A stretch of 6,149 nt of DNA from contig CAIOUK010000190.1 of the NCBI GenBank assembly GCA_903861445.1, positions 1-6,149 of the forward strand, written 5' to 3'. The notes under the pieces were generated by a model, which was not told the origin of the DNA, ran no database searches, and worked only from the letters and a program-made list of their open reading frames with translations. A program made the translations under genes and the position numbers. Source of the DNA: an uncultured Verrucomicrobia subdivision 3 bacterium. GTDB lineage: Bacteria > Verrucomicrobiota > Verrucomicrobiia > Limisphaerales > UBA11358. Position 1 is the stretch's first letter; each line of letters begins with the position of its first letter. Positions 5,343 through 6,149 of this stretch are shown here, one piece after another.

Positions 5343-6149
5343 TCAGGCGGCCACCGGCTCGGTAGATTTTTTGGCCGGCTTCATTTCGGCGGCGTCATCC
5401 GCCTTCTCGGTAAAATGGCCGTGGGCGCGGAATTTGGCATAGCGGGTTTTCAACCGCTCGGCCACCGGCAGGGCCAGCACTTCCTCAAGATTTTTGAGCA
5501 GGTGTGTTTTCAACGTCGCCGCGATGATCGTCGGATCGGTGTGCGCGCCGCCGAGCGGTTCGGGCACAATTTCATCCACCAGCTTGAGTTGCAGCAAATC
5601 TTTCGCCGTGATTTTGAGCGCGGCGGCGGCCTTGGCGGCGTTGGCGCGGTCTTTCCACAAAATCGCCGCGCAACCTTCCGGGCTGATGACGGAATAATAG
5701 GCGTTCTCCAAAATCAACACGCGGTCCGCCACGCCGATGCCGAGCGCGCCGCCGGAACCGCCTTCGCCGATGACGCAGGCGATGATCGGCACTTCGAGCA
5801 ACGTCATTTCGCGCAGGTTGACGGCGATGGCCTCGGCGATGTGGCGCTCTTCAGCCGCGACACCGGGATAAGCGCCCGCCGTGTCAATCAGCGTGATGAT
5901 GGGCAGACCAAATTTGTTCGCCAGCCGCATCAGGCGGAGCGCCTTGCGGTAGCCCTCGGGGTGCGCGGAGCCGAAGTTGCGCAAAATGTTTTCCTTCGTA
6001 TCACGGCCTTTTTGCGTGCCGATGGCAAGAACGCGGTGTTCGCCGAGTTTGGCAAAACCGCAAACCATCGCGCGATCCTCGGCAAATAAACGATCGCCGT
6101 GCAATTCCTGAAAGTCGGAAAAAGTCTTCTCAAAATAATCGAGCGTGTA
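5343..6149 (-). CDS. accA: Acetyl-CoA carboxylase carboxyltransferase subunit alpha, N-terminus cut by window edge
   Basis: The minus strand is open from the window edge (6149) to a TGA at 5345-5343, giving 268 residues. The first visible residues, YTLDYFEKTFSDFQELHGDR, align with the region beginning about 70 residues into E. coli AccA, so the true start is off the right edge. A TTG at 6104 should not be taken as the start. AccA pairs with AccD to move the carboxyl group from carboxybiotin to acetyl-CoA, making malonyl-CoA for fatty acid synthesis. Hallmarks are QKGRDTKENILRNFG (46-60), PEGYRKALRLM (64-74), IDTAGAYPGV (88-97), the oxyanion-forming GEGGSGGA (128-135), SVISPEGCAAILW (153-165) and EPLGGAH (197-203). 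A polar, lysine- and alanine-rich tail of about 20 residues (from roughly 247) extends past the conserved core. The gene ends 2 bp before the manA start. Confidence 0.96.
   Translation of the reverse strand, partial: YTLDYFEKTFSDFQELHGDRLFAEDRAMVCGFAKLGEHRVLAIGTQKGRDTKENILRNFGSAHPEGYRKALRLMRLANKFGLPIITLIDTAGAYPGVAAEERHIAEAIAVNLREMTLLEVPIIACVIGEGGSGGALGIGVADRVLILENAYYSVISPEGCAAILWKDRANAAKAAAALKITAKDLLQLKLVDEIVPEPLGGAHTDPTIIAATLKTHLLKNLEEVLALPVAERLKTRYAKFRAHGHFTEKADDAAEMKPAKKSTEPVAA

Noticed and set aside
5415..6089. A 224-codon plus-strand frame opposite accA
   Set aside because: It is an antisense shadow of accA, common in G+C-rich genes with third-position bias, and its product resembles no known family.
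5343..6104. TTG at 6104 as the accA start
   Set aside because: Conserved AccA sequence (YTLDY and following) continues upstream in frame to the window edge, so the gene is simply cut.

Overview
The window comes from a bacterial chromosome of moderately high G+C and holds seven protein genes, two of them cut by the window edges. A Verrucomicrobiota-like origin (Pedosphaera/Limisphaerales type) is the best guess. The reasons are a GDP-mannose 3,5-epimerase very like the plant enzyme (a verrucomicrobial homologue from Methylacidiphilum has been characterised), a PEP-CTERM exosortase substrate, a BD-FAE-type secreted esterase, and translation starts that mostly lack Shine-Dalgarno sequences. This is inferred from protein recognition, not from a database search.

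Layout, left to right. (1) 1-576, minus strand: the N-terminal 192 residues of a sugar-phosphate nucleotidyltransferase-like protein. (2) 577-704: a divergent spacer with a 27-bp near-perfect palindrome at its centre (625-651), the best candidate for a regulatory site in the window. (3) 705-1754, plus: GDP-mannose 3,5-epimerase. (4) 1755-2084: 330 bp without a gene, visibly richer in A+T. (5) 2085-2768, plus: a secreted protein with a P/Homo-B-like beta domain and a PEP-CTERM sorting tail, followed by a clear intrinsic terminator at 2788-2822. (6) 2817-3692, minus: a secreted alpha/beta-hydrolase (esterase). (7) 3793-4356, plus: a YqgE/AlgH family protein. (8) 4360-5340, minus: class I mannose-6-phosphate isomerase. 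(9) 5343-6149, minus: acetyl-CoA carboxylase carboxyltransferase alpha subunit, lacking its N-terminus at the window edge and apparently translationally coupled to the isomerase.

How the genes may work together. Mannose-6-phosphate isomerase and GDP-mannose 3,5-epimerase are an early and a late step of one route: fructose-6-P to mannose-6-P, then mannose-1-P, GDP-mannose, and GDP-L-galactose/GDP-L-gulose. They sit about 2.6 kb apart in unrelated transcription units. The nucleotidyltransferase that diverges from the epimerase may belong to the same sugar-nucleotide metabolism, but its substrate cannot be read from the sequence. The PEP-CTERM protein and the secreted esterase are envelope or extracellular products. 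AccA and YqgE are housekeeping or conserved-unknown genes.

I see no mobile element, CRISPR array, tRNA, rRNA, phage gene or defence island. I do not see a clearly new multi-gene system. The items most worth a second look are the palindrome between the nucleotidyltransferase and the epimerase, the plant-like epimerase itself, and the P-domain/PEP-CTERM architecture.
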